DNA from: Vagococcus sp. CY52-2
GTDB lineage: Bacteria; Bacillota; Bacilli; Lactobacillales; Vagococcaceae
NCBI RefSeq assembly: GCF_022655055.1
Contig: NZ_CP093384.1
Span: 248,001-312,000 of the forward strand
Direction of reading: 5' to 3'
DNA: 64,000 bases
Shown here: positions 44,881 to 53,606 of the stretch, piece by piece
Layout of the letters: every line of letters begins with the position of its first letter
Position numbering within the stretch: the stretch's first letter is position 1
Translations under genes and position numbers: made by a program
The notes under the pieces: model-generated
The model's database searches: none
Told to the model about the DNA's origin: nothing
What the model saw: the letters and a program-made list of their open reading frames with translations, nothing else

Positions 44881-45948
44881 ACGATACATTTTAAATTTTA
44901 AGAATAGATCATTATAGCGTTCTAAATAGGTTTGTCCTAAATCCTCATACACTTCTAAGTGCTCGATAATTTTGTCACTTGGGTAAAACTGTGGGTCACT
45001 TGTAATTTCTTTAGGTAATATTTTTAACGCTTTTTTATTTGGCGTAGAGTAACCAATGTATTCGGCATTTTGAGCAGCGACATCTGGTTTTAACATAAAG
45101 TTAATAAAATCATACGCACCATCAATATTTTTTGCTGTTTTTGGGATCACAAAATTATCAAACCAAAGATTAGAGCCTTCTTCTGGAATCACATAATGCA
45201 AGTGCTCATTTTCTTCTAGCATACTAGCAGCTTCACCAGAAAATGTGACCGCAGCAGCACTTTCACCATTTATCATGTACATTTTGATTTCATCAGCTAC
45301 AATCGCTTTGACGTTGGAACTTAGTCCATCTAATTTTTTTGAAGCATTATCTAGTTGTTTATCATTTTTACTATTTAATGAATGCCCGTCACTATTTAAA
45401 GCCAATCCCATGACTTCTCTAGCTCCGTCAATTAACATCACATTATTTTTTAGTGAGGGATTCCATAAATCATCCCAATGTTTAATCTGACCCTCTTTAA
45501 CGAATTCATCATTGTATATAATTCCCAATGTTCCCCAAAAATAGGGGATAGAAAATTTGTTTTTAGGGTCAAATGGAATATTTAAAAAACGACTATCTAT
45601 GTTTTCTAGTCCTTTGATTTTAGAATGATCAAGCGGAATGAGCATATCTTGTTTCACCATTTTTTGAATCATGTATTCACTGGGAATGGTTAAATCATAG
45701 GCTGTTCCACCTTGTTTGATTTTGGTCATCATGCTTTCGTTCGAATCAAAGGTTTCGTAAATGACTTTATAGTTATATTCTTTTTCAAATCGTTTGATTA
45801 GCGAAGGGTCAATGTAATCTCCCCAATTATAGATAGTTAATACACGACCACCAGAGGCACCATTGTTTTTTTCAAGATTAAAAGAAGTAACAGCTAGAAG
45901 GACAATGATAAGAAGAATACCTGAAAAAAGAGCATTGAGTTTCTTCAT
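44878..45948 (-). CDS. potD: spermidine/putrescine-binding protein
   Basis: The 356-residue periplasmic-type binding protein begins with a hydrophobic N-terminal segment (ILLIIVLLAVTSF) without a lipobox Cys, so it is held by an uncleaved anchor or released, not lipid-modified. VLTIYNWGDYIDPSLIKRFE and the FWGTLGIIYN segment are typical of PotD. It delivers polyamines to PotBC. It is the last gene of potABCD, one base after potC. Confidence 0.93.
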   Translation of the reverse strand: MKKLNALFSGILLIIVLLAVTSFNLEKNNGASGGRVLTIYNWGDYIDPSLIKRFEKEYNYKVIYETFDSNESMMTKIKQGGTAYDLTIPSEYMIQKMVKQDMLIPLDHSKIKGLENIDSRFLNIPFDPKNKFSIPYFWGTLGIIYNDEFVKEGQIKHWDDLWNPSLKNNVMLIDGAREVMGLALNSDGHSLNSKNDKQLDNASKKLDGLSSNVKAIVADEIKMYMINGESAAAVTFSGEAASMLEENEHLHYVIPEEGSNLWFDNFVIPKTAKNIDGAYDFINFMLKPDVAAQNAEYIGYSTPNKKALKILPKEITSDPQFYPSDKIIEHLEVYEDLGQTYLERYNDLFLKFKMYR

Positions 45949-45949
45949 C

Positions 45950-46783
45950 TTATTTACCTCCTATTTTTTGTGTTTTTTTCTTTTTGTATTTTGGTTTATT
46001 GTCTTTACTGATAAAGTAATACCCAGTCACTAACAAAATAGAAAATAGGAAGAGTAGAGCACTAAGAGCGTTGATTTCTAAACTAATTCCTTGTCTAGCA
46101 CGAGAATAGATTTCAACAGATAAAGTACTAAATCCATTCCCTGTTACAAAAAACGTCACAGCAAAATCATCTAATGAATAGGTAAATGCCATAAAATATC
46201 CGGCAATAATTCCTGGTGTTAAATAAGGTAAAATAATTTGTCTTAGTACCTGCCAGTTGTTTGCTCCTAAATCTCGTGCAGCATCAATAAGTGATGGATT
46301 CATCTCTTGCATTTTTGGCAAGACCATTAAAACGACAATCGGGATACTAAAAGCAATATGAGAGAGTAGTACAGACATAAAACCTAATTGAAACCCAAAC
46401 CAAGTCCCTAGAAAAGTAAATAGGATTAAAAAACTTGCCCCAATAATAACATCAGGAGACACCATTAAAATATTGTTTAAACTTAGTAATGTATTTCGTA
46501 CGCCACGTTGTTTGGTGTAGTGAATCCCCATTGCACCAAACGTTCCAATAATAGTAGCGATTAAAGCAGATAGAAAAGCTAGTAAGAACGTGTCTATCAC
46601 AATGCCAATTAACCTGGTGTCTTCAAAGACAGCTCGGTAATGTTCTAACGTAAATCCGGTAAATGATGTCATCGTTCCACCGGCGTTGAATGAATAATAA
46701 ATTAGATAAAAGATAGGTGCGTACAGAATAATGAAAACTAAAATCAAATAGAGATGGCTCCAATTAAATTTATGGTTGCTCAT
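45950..46783 (-). CDS. potC: polyamine ABC transporter permease
   Basis: The 277-residue permease has six membrane segments and the binding-protein-dependent EAA loop DAARDLGANNWQVLRQIILP. It overlaps potB by four bases. The cytoplasmic C terminus is very basic (KPKYKKKKTQKIGGK). Confidence 0.94.
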   Translation of the reverse strand: MSNHKFNWSHLYLILVFIILYAPIFYLIYYSFNAGGTMTSFTGFTLEHYRAVFEDTRLIGIVIDTFLLAFLSALIATIIGTFGAMGIHYTKQRGVRNTLLSLNNILMVSPDVIIGASFLILFTFLGTWFGFQLGFMSVLLSHIAFSIPIVVLMVLPKMQEMNPSLIDAARDLGANNWQVLRQIILPYLTPGIIAGYFMAFTYSLDDFAVTFFVTGNGFSTLSVEIYSRARQGISLEINALSALLFLFSILLVTGYYFISKDNKPKYKKKKTQKIGGK

Positions 46784-47592
46784 TTTTTCTTCGCTCCTTT
46801 CTTTTTCTTCTCGCCGGTTAGCATCATAATGATAAACATCGCGATAATCAGAACGACACCAATAGTTGAGCCCATCCCCCAGTTTTGTGTGACAAGGAAA
46901 TGTTGTTCGATGGCCGTTCCAAGTGTTATCACACGATTTCCCCCAATTAAGCGAGTTAGCATAAATAGACTAAGTGATGGGATGAATACGGCTTGCACAC
47001 CACTTTTTACGCCATTTAAAGATAGTGGGAAGATGACACGTCTAAATGTTTCAAAATTACTCGCGCCTAAATCACGACTGGCAAACACAAGAGAAGGGTT
47101 AATTTCTTCTAAGGCATTAAAAATAGGTAAAATCATAAATGGGATTTCAATATAGGTCGCAACGGTTAAAAAACTAAAATTTGTAAAAAGAAGTTGTTGC
47201 GTCCCAATACCAACAGTATCTAGAAAATTATTGATTCCACCATGGATACTAAAAATCCCAATAAACGCATAAGCTTTTAACAACAAGTTAATCCAAGTGG
47301 GCAAGATAATTAACATGAGCCACAGTTGTTTGTGTTTTAATTTTGTTAAAAAATAAGCTGTTGGATAGCTAATCACTAGTGTAAATAAGGTAATAAGTAG
47401 AGCGTAGAATAATGAGTTAAAGGTCATACTCAAGTAAGTTTTACTTGTTAAATATTGTTGGTAATTACTTAAAGTAAATTGCCCATTAATATCAAAAAAT
47501 GATTGATAAATAATTAAAATTACTGGTGCAATAACAAATAGAGCTATCCATAAAAAATAGGGAATAGTATAGAATCGTTTTGATTGTGTCAC
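46780..47592 (-). CDS. potB: polyamine ABC transporter permease
   Basis: The 270-residue permease has six membrane segments and the EAA loop FASRDLGASNFETFRRVIFP. It lies 13 bases after potA and overlaps potC. As in its partner the C terminus is Lys-rich (GEKKKKGAKKK). Start after AGGAGGGTTGATAAG. Confidence 0.94.
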   Translation of the reverse strand: MTQSKRFYTIPYFLWIALFVIAPVILIIYQSFFDINGQFTLSNYQQYLTSKTYLSMTFNSLFYALLITLFTLVISYPTAYFLTKLKHKQLWLMLIILPTWINLLLKAYAFIGIFSIHGGINNFLDTVGIGTQQLLFTNFSFLTVATYIEIPFMILPIFNALEEINPSLVFASRDLGASNFETFRRVIFPLSLNGVKSGVQAVFIPSLSLFMLTRLIGGNRVITLGTAIEQHFLVTQNWGMGSTIGVVLIIAMFIIMMLTGEKKKKGAKKK

Positions 47593-47605
47593 TTATCAAC
47601 CCTCC

Positions 47606-48691
47606 TTAGTCGTCATAACTTTCTAATCTGGCATCAAAATCTTCTTCTGATTCATTAAAACGCATGACATGAATGTCTTCTGGTTCAAAAAATAAACCAA
47701 CTGCTTGTCCTTCAAGTGGCTTCTTAGTTGAATGCACCACCCATTCATTTCCTTCAGAATCAATACAGAAAATTTCATAATGAACCCCTCTGAATAATAA
47801 GGTATCAACTGTCGCTTTTAATTTTCCTTGTTCGACAGGTACTAGGGAAATATCTTCAGGACGCATTACTACATCAACGGGCTCATTTTCCCTCATACCA
47901 CTGTCGACACATTCAAATTGTTTTCCGACAAATTCAACTAAGTTATCCTCAATCATAACCCCTTTTACAATATTGCTTTCTCCAATAAAATCCGCTACAA
48001 AACGGTTAATCGGTTCATCATAAATATCAGAAGGAGAGCCACTTTGTTCGATTTTCCCATCATGCATAACAAAAATTTCATCACTCATAGCTAAAGCTTC
48101 TTCTTGATCATGAGTAACAAAAATAAAGGTAATGCCTAACCGCTTTTGTAGTTCACGTAACTCTGATTGCATGGCTGTTCGCAATTTTAAGTCAAGAGCA
48201 GATAAAGGTTCATCCAATAGTAAAATTTCAGGTTCATTTACAAGCGCACGAGCGATTGCCACACGTTGTCTTTGCCCACCAGACATCTCACTGATTTGTC
48301 TTTCTTCTAAACCAGATAACTGAACCAAACGTAGAGCTTCACGTACTTTTACATCAATTTGTTCTTTGGGTAATTTTTTGATTTTTAACCCAAATGCCAC
48401 ATTTTCATAAACATCCATATGAGGAAAAAGAGCATAATCTTGGAATACAGTATTTACTTTACGTTTGTTTGCAGGAACTTTATTAATCACTTTTCCATCA
48501 AATAAAATTTCTCCAGATGTTGGTTCGCTAAAACCAGCAATCAAACGTAAAATCGTTGTTTTGCCACATCCTGATGGACCTAATAAGGTATAAAATTTTC
48601 CTTGTTCGATTTCAAAACTCACTTTTTTTAATACAGTGGTGTCGTCGTATTCTTTCACGACATCTTTAAATTCAATAATTGTGTGACTCAT
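47606..48691 (-). CDS. potA: polyamine ABC transporter ATP-binding protein
   Basis: The 361-residue ATPase has Walker [14 protein letters not shown], the Q-loop [10 protein letters not shown], signature [14 protein letters not shown], Walker [13 protein letters not shown], switch VTHDQEEA and a C-terminal TOBE domain ([16 protein letters not shown]). It powers spermidine/putrescine uptake. It follows the cupin regulator after 15 bases, so the regulator and the four transporter genes share a transcript. Confidence 0.96.
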   Translation of the reverse strand: MSHTIIEFKDVVKEYDDTTVLKKVSFEIEQGKFYTLLGPSGCGKTTILRLIAGFSEPTSGEILFDGKVINKVPANKRKVNTVFQDYALFPHMDVYENVAFGLKIKKLPKEQIDVKVREALRLVQLSGLEERQISEMSGGQRQRVAIARALVNEPEILLLDEPLSALDLKLRTAMQSELRELQKRLGITFIFVTHDQEEALAMSDEIFVMHDGKIEQSGSPSDIYDEPINRFVADFIGESNIVKGVMIEDNLVEFVGKQFECVDSGMRENEPVDVVMRPEDISLVPVEQGKLKATVDTLLFRGVHYEIFCIDSEGNEWVVHSTKKPLEGQAVGLFFEPEDIHVMRFNESEEDFDARLESYDD

Positions 48692-48706
48692 TTTCTCCCA
48701 CCTTTA

Positions 48707-49258
48707 CTATAAATAAGAATTTGTTGCAACAATGAGGAGTTTGCTAACTCCATCGTGAGCATTAGATATTTGGTGCTGGTTGAGTGCTTGGTAATAAATA
48801 CTTTCACCTTTTGAAGCAATATAGGTATCTTCACCTATGGTAACATAGATTTTTCCTTGTAACACATAACCAAATGTTTCGGATTGTGATGGTTCAAATT
48901 CTTTGTATTCTCCTTTTTTTTCTAGAGTTAATAATATAGGTTCCATTTCATTTTCATTAGAGTCAGAAACTAACCAATTTATTTCATATCCTTTATCTTC
49001 ATCAAGGTGAATGGTTTGATCTTCTTTAGGATAGACGACTTGTTGTTTTTGATGTTTTTCATCAAAAAATTGTTTTGGAGAAACACCTAATACTTCTAAA
49101 ATGGAGAAAAATGTCTCTAGAGAAGGGGAGCTTAAATCTCGTTCTAATTGAGAAATGTATCCTTTTGTGAGATCTGTTCGTTCTCCTAATTCTTCTTGTG
49201 TTAAATTTTTTTGTATTCGTAAGTTTTTAATTTTTTTCCCGATAAGTATGGTCAACAC
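48707..49258 (-). CDS. XRE-family regulator with cupin domain
   Basis: The 183-residue protein has an N-terminal HTH (IGKKIKNLRIQKNLTQEELG... TKGYISQLERDLSSPSLET) and a C-terminal cupin (residues 110-180, SETFGYVLQGKIYVTIGEDT). Such PuuR-like proteins sense polyamines or related amines and often govern pot genes. The start is uncertain: GGAGG is followed by GTG (49258) and TTG (49255) at unusually short distances, while the ideal spacing falls on a non-standard ATA. Two copies of an operator-like palindrome lie just upstream. Confidence 0.9.
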   Translation of the reverse strand: MLTILIGKKIKNLRIQKNLTQEELGERTDLTKGYISQLERDLSSPSLETFFSILEVLGVSPKQFFDEKHQKQQVVYPKEDQTIHLDEDKGYEINWLVSDSNENEMEPILLTLEKKGEYKEFEPSQSETFGYVLQGKIYVTIGEDTYIASKGESIYYQALNQHQISNAHDGVSKLLIVATNSYL

Positions 49259-49271
49259 CTCCAGTCTAATA

Positions 49272-49319
49272 GTTTATATATACTAAACTTAAAATGATAG
49301 ATGTTTATTTATATTAAAC
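49272..49319. promoter_or_regulatory. two tandem GTTTA-N7-TAAAC operators of the pot operon
   Basis: GTTTATATATACTAAAC at 49272-49288 and GTTTATTTATATTAAAC at 49303-49319 share the same palindromic arms GTTTA/TAAAC with a seven-base centre and are 31 bases apart, three helical turns. A further half-site AGTTTAC occurs at 49324-49330. They overlap the expected promoter of the regulator-potABCD operon, so autoregulation is likely. Confidence 0.65.
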
Positions 49320-49447
49320 TTTTAGTTTACTTTCTGATGGTAGTATACAAGATGATTTTCAACAAATCAATTCATTTTTTTGATATCCCAATTTGTTGTT
49401 TTTTTATGATAAACTAAGTGTATTAAAGAGATGAGGAGACGATGTAA

Positions 49448-50446
49448 ATGATGGATAAAACATTCAAAGCACTTATTGTTAGTGAAAAAGATGATAGCAT
49501 TATCTCAAGTATAGAAGATTGGTCAGTTGACAGATTATCAGAAGGAGACACACTGGTTGAAGTTGAGTATTCAGCGATAAATTATAAAGATGCCTTAGCA
49601 ACGATAAAAAATGGGGGAGTTATTCGGTCATATCCTATGATTCCTGGTATCGATTTTTCAGGAACTATTATAGAAACAACTCACGAAGGATTATCTGTTG
49701 GCGATAGAGTAGTTGTAACTGGTCAAGGGACAGGGGTAAGTCACACAGGAGGTTTTAGTGAAATAGCACGTATTCCAGGTGAATGGATTCAAGTTGTGCC
49801 ACAAGATTTAGATTTAAAAGTAGCTGCGTTTGTTGGGACAGCTGGAATAACAGCCGCTCAAGCGATTCATCGTCTAGAATCTGTTGGTTTAGGTGAAAAC
49901 AAAGAGTCCAGTATTTTAATAACCGGAGCAACAGGTGGAGTTGGAAGTATGGCGATTAATTTATTAAAAGCTAAAGGATTTAACAATATCACCGCATTAA
50001 CACGCAAAAAATCGACGGATTATTTGGATTCTTTAGGCGTACAACATATTATTAGTACCGAAGAAATACTTGAAAATACTCGTCCATTACAAAAACAATT
50101 ATTTGATTATGTCATTGATACGATTGGTGGGGCAACACTAGAAGCAATACTACCTAAAATTTCATACGGTGGGGGAATTTCTCTATGTGGAAATGCAAGC
50201 GGTATTAAATTTAGCACGACAGTTTTACCGTTTATCTTACGCGGTGTAACGATGTTTGGAATTGATTCAGTTCAATTAACAACAGAAGAAAAATCTGCGT
50301 TATGGGATACAATTAAAGACAGTATCACAAAAGAGATGATTGACGCGACTATAGCTAATGAAATCTCGTTAGAGGATATCGTTCCAGTGACGAAACAATT
50401 ATTAGAAGGAACGCATTCAGGAAGAACGATTGTTAAAATTAAATAA
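49448..50446 (+). CDS. YhdH/YhfP-family NADPH-dependent quinone or acryloyl-CoA reductase
   Basis: The 332-residue zinc-free medium-chain dehydrogenase has SAINYKDALATIKNGGVIRS, the GIDFSGTIIET and VVVTGQGTGVSHTGGFSE loops, and the NADPH motif TGATGGVGSMAINLLKAKG. The family includes AcuI/YhdH acryloyl-CoA reductases and B. subtilis YhfP. The substrate is unclear. Start after GAGGAGACGATGTAA; either of two adjacent ATGs could serve. Monocistronic, with a terminator following. Confidence 0.87.
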   Translation: MMDKTFKALIVSEKDDSIISSIEDWSVDRLSEGDTLVEVEYSAINYKDALATIKNGGVIRSYPMIPGIDFSGTIIETTHEGLSVGDRVVVTGQGTGVSHTGGFSEIARIPGEWIQVVPQDLDLKVAAFVGTAGITAAQAIHRLESVGLGENKESSILITGATGGVGSMAINLLKAKGFNNITALTRKKSTDYLDSLGVQHIISTEEILENTRPLQKQLFDYVIDTIGGATLEAILPKISYGGGISLCGNASGIKFSTTVLPFILRGVTMFGIDSVQLTTEEKSALWDTIKDSITKEMIDATIANEISLEDIVPVTKQLLEGTHSGRTIVKIK

Positions 50447-50447
50447 T

Positions 50448-50486
50448 AAAAAAGGTGGAGCAAAATTAATTGCTTCACCTTTATTT
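50448..50486. terminator. bidirectional terminator
   Basis: AAAGGTGGAGCAA and TTGCTTCACCTTT (one mismatch) around AATTAA, between convergent genes. Confidence 0.85.
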
Positions 50487-50488
50487 GG

Positions 50489-51931
50489 TTAGAAAGCTAA
50501 ACTATTTGGTTTTACGTCTGCTGGAATTGGATTCACGTAAGGCGTTACATCTGTTATATTTTTTAGCTCAGCCTTCGCTTGATCAATATATTCAGGTTCT
50601 TCAAGCACTTTAACAGCTGTTGCTGCCATGATTTTAGCTGCTTGAATCATTCCTTTTTTAGCAATACCACTTTTTCCGTTTGTAACCCATTGCCATGTAT
50701 GCATGGCGGTATTTTGAACTTCTGTTGCAACGATACATTGAACAGTTGGGACAATCCAACTGACATCCCCCACATCAGATGAACCAGGGAGAGTAACGTT
50801 AGTTAATACCTCATTGAATGGGTAAACATAGTCAGCTAATACTTTACCCACATTTTCTTTTAAGACTTTTTGTTCAACAGGTGTAGCAGGTGGAATCATT
50901 CTAAATTGTTTTTCTTCTTCAGTTAATGTGTCATGAATTGCTTTAGCAAATACTTGATCTTCCTCATCAAATTCCGGTCCACCATAATGCATCATCACGT
51001 CTCCCATAATGCGAGAGTACACAACGTTTGGAATATAGTTTGAACAAGCTTTGTCGAAATGTACGGTTACTTCTGTTTCAGTCATAAGAGCCGCGCCTTC
51101 TGCAATTTTACATAAACGATCATAAATTTCTTTTGCTTGGCTTCCTTTTGGTGCACGAATTAAATATAAAAGTTTCGCATGATCTTGGACAACACTAGGA
51201 GCTACACCACCAGCATCCATATACGCATAGTGATATCTTGCTTCTGGTGTCACATGTTCACGAAGGTAATTTCCACCGACATTCATCAACTCACAAGCAT
51301 CAAGTGCACTACGTCCCATGTCTGGAGCATTTGCAGCATGAGCTGATTTTCCTTTAAACTCAAAAGCTGCTTGGATATTAGCTAGTGTTTTTACACCCCA
51401 AATGGCATTATCTGTTCCTGGATGCCAACAAATCGCCATATCTAATCCATCAAAAGCACCAGCTCTTGCCATGAATGTTTTTCCAGATCCACCTTCTTCA
51501 GCAGGACAACCAAAATATTTAATTTGCGCAGGGATATTGTGCTCTGTAATATAATCTTTTGTTGCAATTGCAGCAGCAAGTGAAGCTGTACCAAGTAAAT
51601 TATGTCCACAGCCATGTCCATTTGTGTTTTCTGTATCCGGATTTGCTTCTTTTTGTGTGGAACCTGCTTTTTGAGACATGCTAGGTAGTGCATCATATTC
51701 CCCTAAAAATCCAATAACAGGACCTTCATTTCCAAAACTTGCAACAAATGCTGTGTCAATCTCTCCAATATTTGTTTCTATGCTAAATCCTTCTTCTTTT
51801 AATACATTAATCAACACGTCTGCTGATTCTTTTTCATGGAATTTTGTTTCGGCAATATCCCAAATTTTATCGCTTGTTTGGAAATAAGTGTGTTGTTTTT
51901 GATTAATTAATTCTTCAATTTGTTTATACAT
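50489..51931 (-). CDS. M20-family amidohydrolase, AbgB-like
   Basis: Started at the ATG at 51931 after TAGGAGGATATACT, the protein has 480 residues. It matches the p-aminobenzoyl-glutamate hydrolase subunit B type of M20D peptidases: GFLGEYDALPSMSQKAG, NGHGCGHNLLGTASLAAA with the metal ligands, EEGGSGKTFMARAGAFD, and a dimerisation domain. AbgB cleaves aminobenzoyl-glutamate and related N-acyl amino acids. Here no abgA is present; instead it is 27 bases downstream of a Dcu-type carrier, suggesting an imported acyl- or dipeptide-like dicarboxylate as substrate. That link is inference. Confidence 0.88.
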   Translation of the reverse strand: MYKQIEELINQKQHTYFQTSDKIWDIAETKFHEKESADVLINVLKEEGFSIETNIGEIDTAFVASFGNEGPVIGFLGEYDALPSMSQKAGSTQKEANPDTENTNGHGCGHNLLGTASLAAAIATKDYITEHNIPAQIKYFGCPAEEGGSGKTFMARAGAFDGLDMAICWHPGTDNAIWGVKTLANIQAAFEFKGKSAHAANAPDMGRSALDACELMNVGGNYLREHVTPEARYHYAYMDAGGVAPSVVQDHAKLLYLIRAPKGSQAKEIYDRLCKIAEGAALMTETEVTVHFDKACSNYIPNVVYSRIMGDVMMHYGGPEFDEEDQVFAKAIHDTLTEEEKQFRMIPPATPVEQKVLKENVGKVLADYVYPFNEVLTNVTLPGSSDVGDVSWIVPTVQCIVATEVQNTAMHTWQWVTNGKSGIAKKGMIQAAKIMAATAVKVLEEPEYIDQAKAELKNITDVTPYVNPIPADVKPNSLAF

Positions 51932-51958
51932 ATAGTATATCCTCCTAATATTCAATGA

Positions 51959-53245
51959 TTACATAAATAGTGTGATACCATAAGATAGAGCAATAGAAAG
52001 TGCGGTTATAATTATTCCTGGTATGATGAAACTAAAGACCTTAGTCCGCCCAGTTCTATCTAATTCAACTGCAAGTAACAACGTCGGTTGTGCTGGAATC
52101 ACAAAGTTAACATTTAGACACTGAACAATAATAATAAGTAACATTGGTGATATCCCTAGTGTCAGTGCTAATGGGAAAATAATTGCTGCAACGGCCGTTT
52201 GAGCCCCAATAATCATCGCAACAAACGCACAGATAAAGATAATAACCCAAGGATAGTCAGCTAGTATCTGTCCGACACTTGACACTAAAACAGCTTGATT
52301 TTTTGGAGCGCCAAAGATAGTTGAACCAACCCATCCAAGACCTAATACAATTAAGGTTGCTCCTAAAGCGTTAGCAGTAGCTGGAGCATGTAAAATATCT
52401 TTTGATTTCACTTTAAAGAGCATGATATTGATTGCAGCAGACAAATACATAAACATCTGAACTAAGTCAGCAGTTGCAATTTTTATTGGTTTTCCATCTA
52501 CATTATACTCTGGTAAGAGACTGGGAAATAGTCCCAAAATAATAATGGCTAAAACACAGAGTAAGAATACTAATGTAGATTTTTTTGCGGCAGGACTTAA
52601 CTCTTTTTCTTCATTTTCAATAATTATATCTTCTAGAATTGATTCATCAAACGGCAATTTTTTATTAACAATAGTAAGTAATATACTTAAAATAATAATG
52701 GATAATAATGTAGCAGGTAGTGCAATGGACAAATAGGTACCTAAAGATATACCATATGCAGCTAATAATGTTACGACATAAGCAGTGGATGATGATGCTG
52801 GACTACAAAGTAATGCCATGTTTGAGGCCAAAACAGATGATATTAAAGCACCTTTTGGATTGACTTTAGATTTTAAAGCAGTTTCTGAAATAATTGGCTC
52901 AAGAGATAGTGCAATCATTGCTGTTCCCATACCGAAAACAAACAAGAAACAAACAAGAGGTGCAACTATTGTAATCGCTTTCGGGAAACGTTGGATAATT
53001 TTAGTGGCAACGCGAATCATGTAGTCCATTCCACCAGATGCTTGTAATGCTCCACTAGCAATGCCAATTGACATAATAATAAGAACAGCTGTAACAGGTG
53101 GAGAAGATGGTGGAAGTTTAAAAATAAACAGCATGATAAATAGGGCAACAATTGCAGAAACACCAGAACCTAATGCACCACCTTTCATCAAACCATAAAT
53201 AATAGTTGCTATCATGATAGCAATTTCAATTAATAATAAAGCCAT
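51959..53245 (-). CDS. Dcu-family C4-dicarboxylate carrier homologue
   Basis: The 428-residue membrane protein has about 11-12 membrane segments and matches the DcuA/DcuB family, with GMGTAMIALSLEPIISETAL, ASNMALLCSPASSSTAYVV and GAQTAVAAIIFPLAL. Classical members exchange fumarate, aspartate and succinate. Co-transcription with the AbgB-like hydrolase gene suggests a different dicarboxylate-like substrate. Start after AGGAGGGTTCAA. The upstream 53246-53480 stretch is AT-rich and shows no gene. Confidence 0.88.
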   Translation of the reverse strand: MALLLIEIAIMIATIIYGLMKGGALGSGVSAIVALFIMLFIFKLPPSSPPVTAVLIIMSIGIASGALQASGGMDYMIRVATKIIQRFPKAITIVAPLVCFLFVFGMGTAMIALSLEPIISETALKSKVNPKGALISSVLASNMALLCSPASSSTAYVVTLLAAYGISLGTYLSIALPATLLSIIILSILLTIVNKKLPFDESILEDIIIENEEKELSPAAKKSTLVFLLCVLAIIILGLFPSLLPEYNVDGKPIKIATADLVQMFMYLSAAINIMLFKVKSKDILHAPATANALGATLIVLGLGWVGSTIFGAPKNQAVLVSSVGQILADYPWVIIFICAFVAMIIGAQTAVAAIIFPLALTLGISPMLLIIIVQCLNVNFVIPAQPTLLLAVELDRTGRTKVFSFIIPGIIITALSIALSYGITLFM

Positions 53246-53489
53246 TTGAACCCTCCTGATAAATAGAATATAACGTACTGAAAATAAACAACTTATTAAA
53301 CCTACTTAAAAAAATAATAAAATCGAATACATTTGGATATTATCAATTAAATGTGTCCTAATTATTTATTTTATATGAATTTTATTAGACTTTTTAAACA
53401 TTAAAGCACCATGAGTATTATACTTACTTTCTTTATATAAAGAATATCCTATTGATATTTTCTATTTAAATGCTTAAAATAAGGTTAAG

Positions 53490-53558
53490 TTCAGCGGAAA
53501 TGAAAGTTTCCTTGAAAAATTATTAACTAAATTCATGTTTAGCTAATGATGTCTGCAT
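53490..53558 (+). ncRNA. fluoride riboswitch (crcB motif) 2
   Basis: The segment contains GCGGAAATGAAAGTTTCC (the GGnGAUG...CC stem), then AACTAAA, a short loop and TTTAGCTAATGATGTC, the conserved 3' half of the motif. The order and spacing match the first copy at 2018-2089, but the internal hairpin insert is much shorter and the stems differ in sequence, so this is a diverged second copy, not a recent duplication. It precedes the second CLC-F gene and its 3' end overlaps the terminator stem at 53550-53584. Confidence 0.85.
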
Positions 53559-53584
53559 ACTAGTTTTGGTGTGTGGCTTTTTTT
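53550..53584 (+). terminator. expression-platform terminator of riboswitch 2
   Basis: GTCTGCATAC pairs with GGTGTGTGGC using G-U pairs and one bulged T, followed by seven T. The stem is weaker than that of copy 1, which may mean leakier expression. Confidence 0.65.
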
Positions 53585-53606
53585 GTGTAAAAAGAAGGGT
53601 GAGAAG

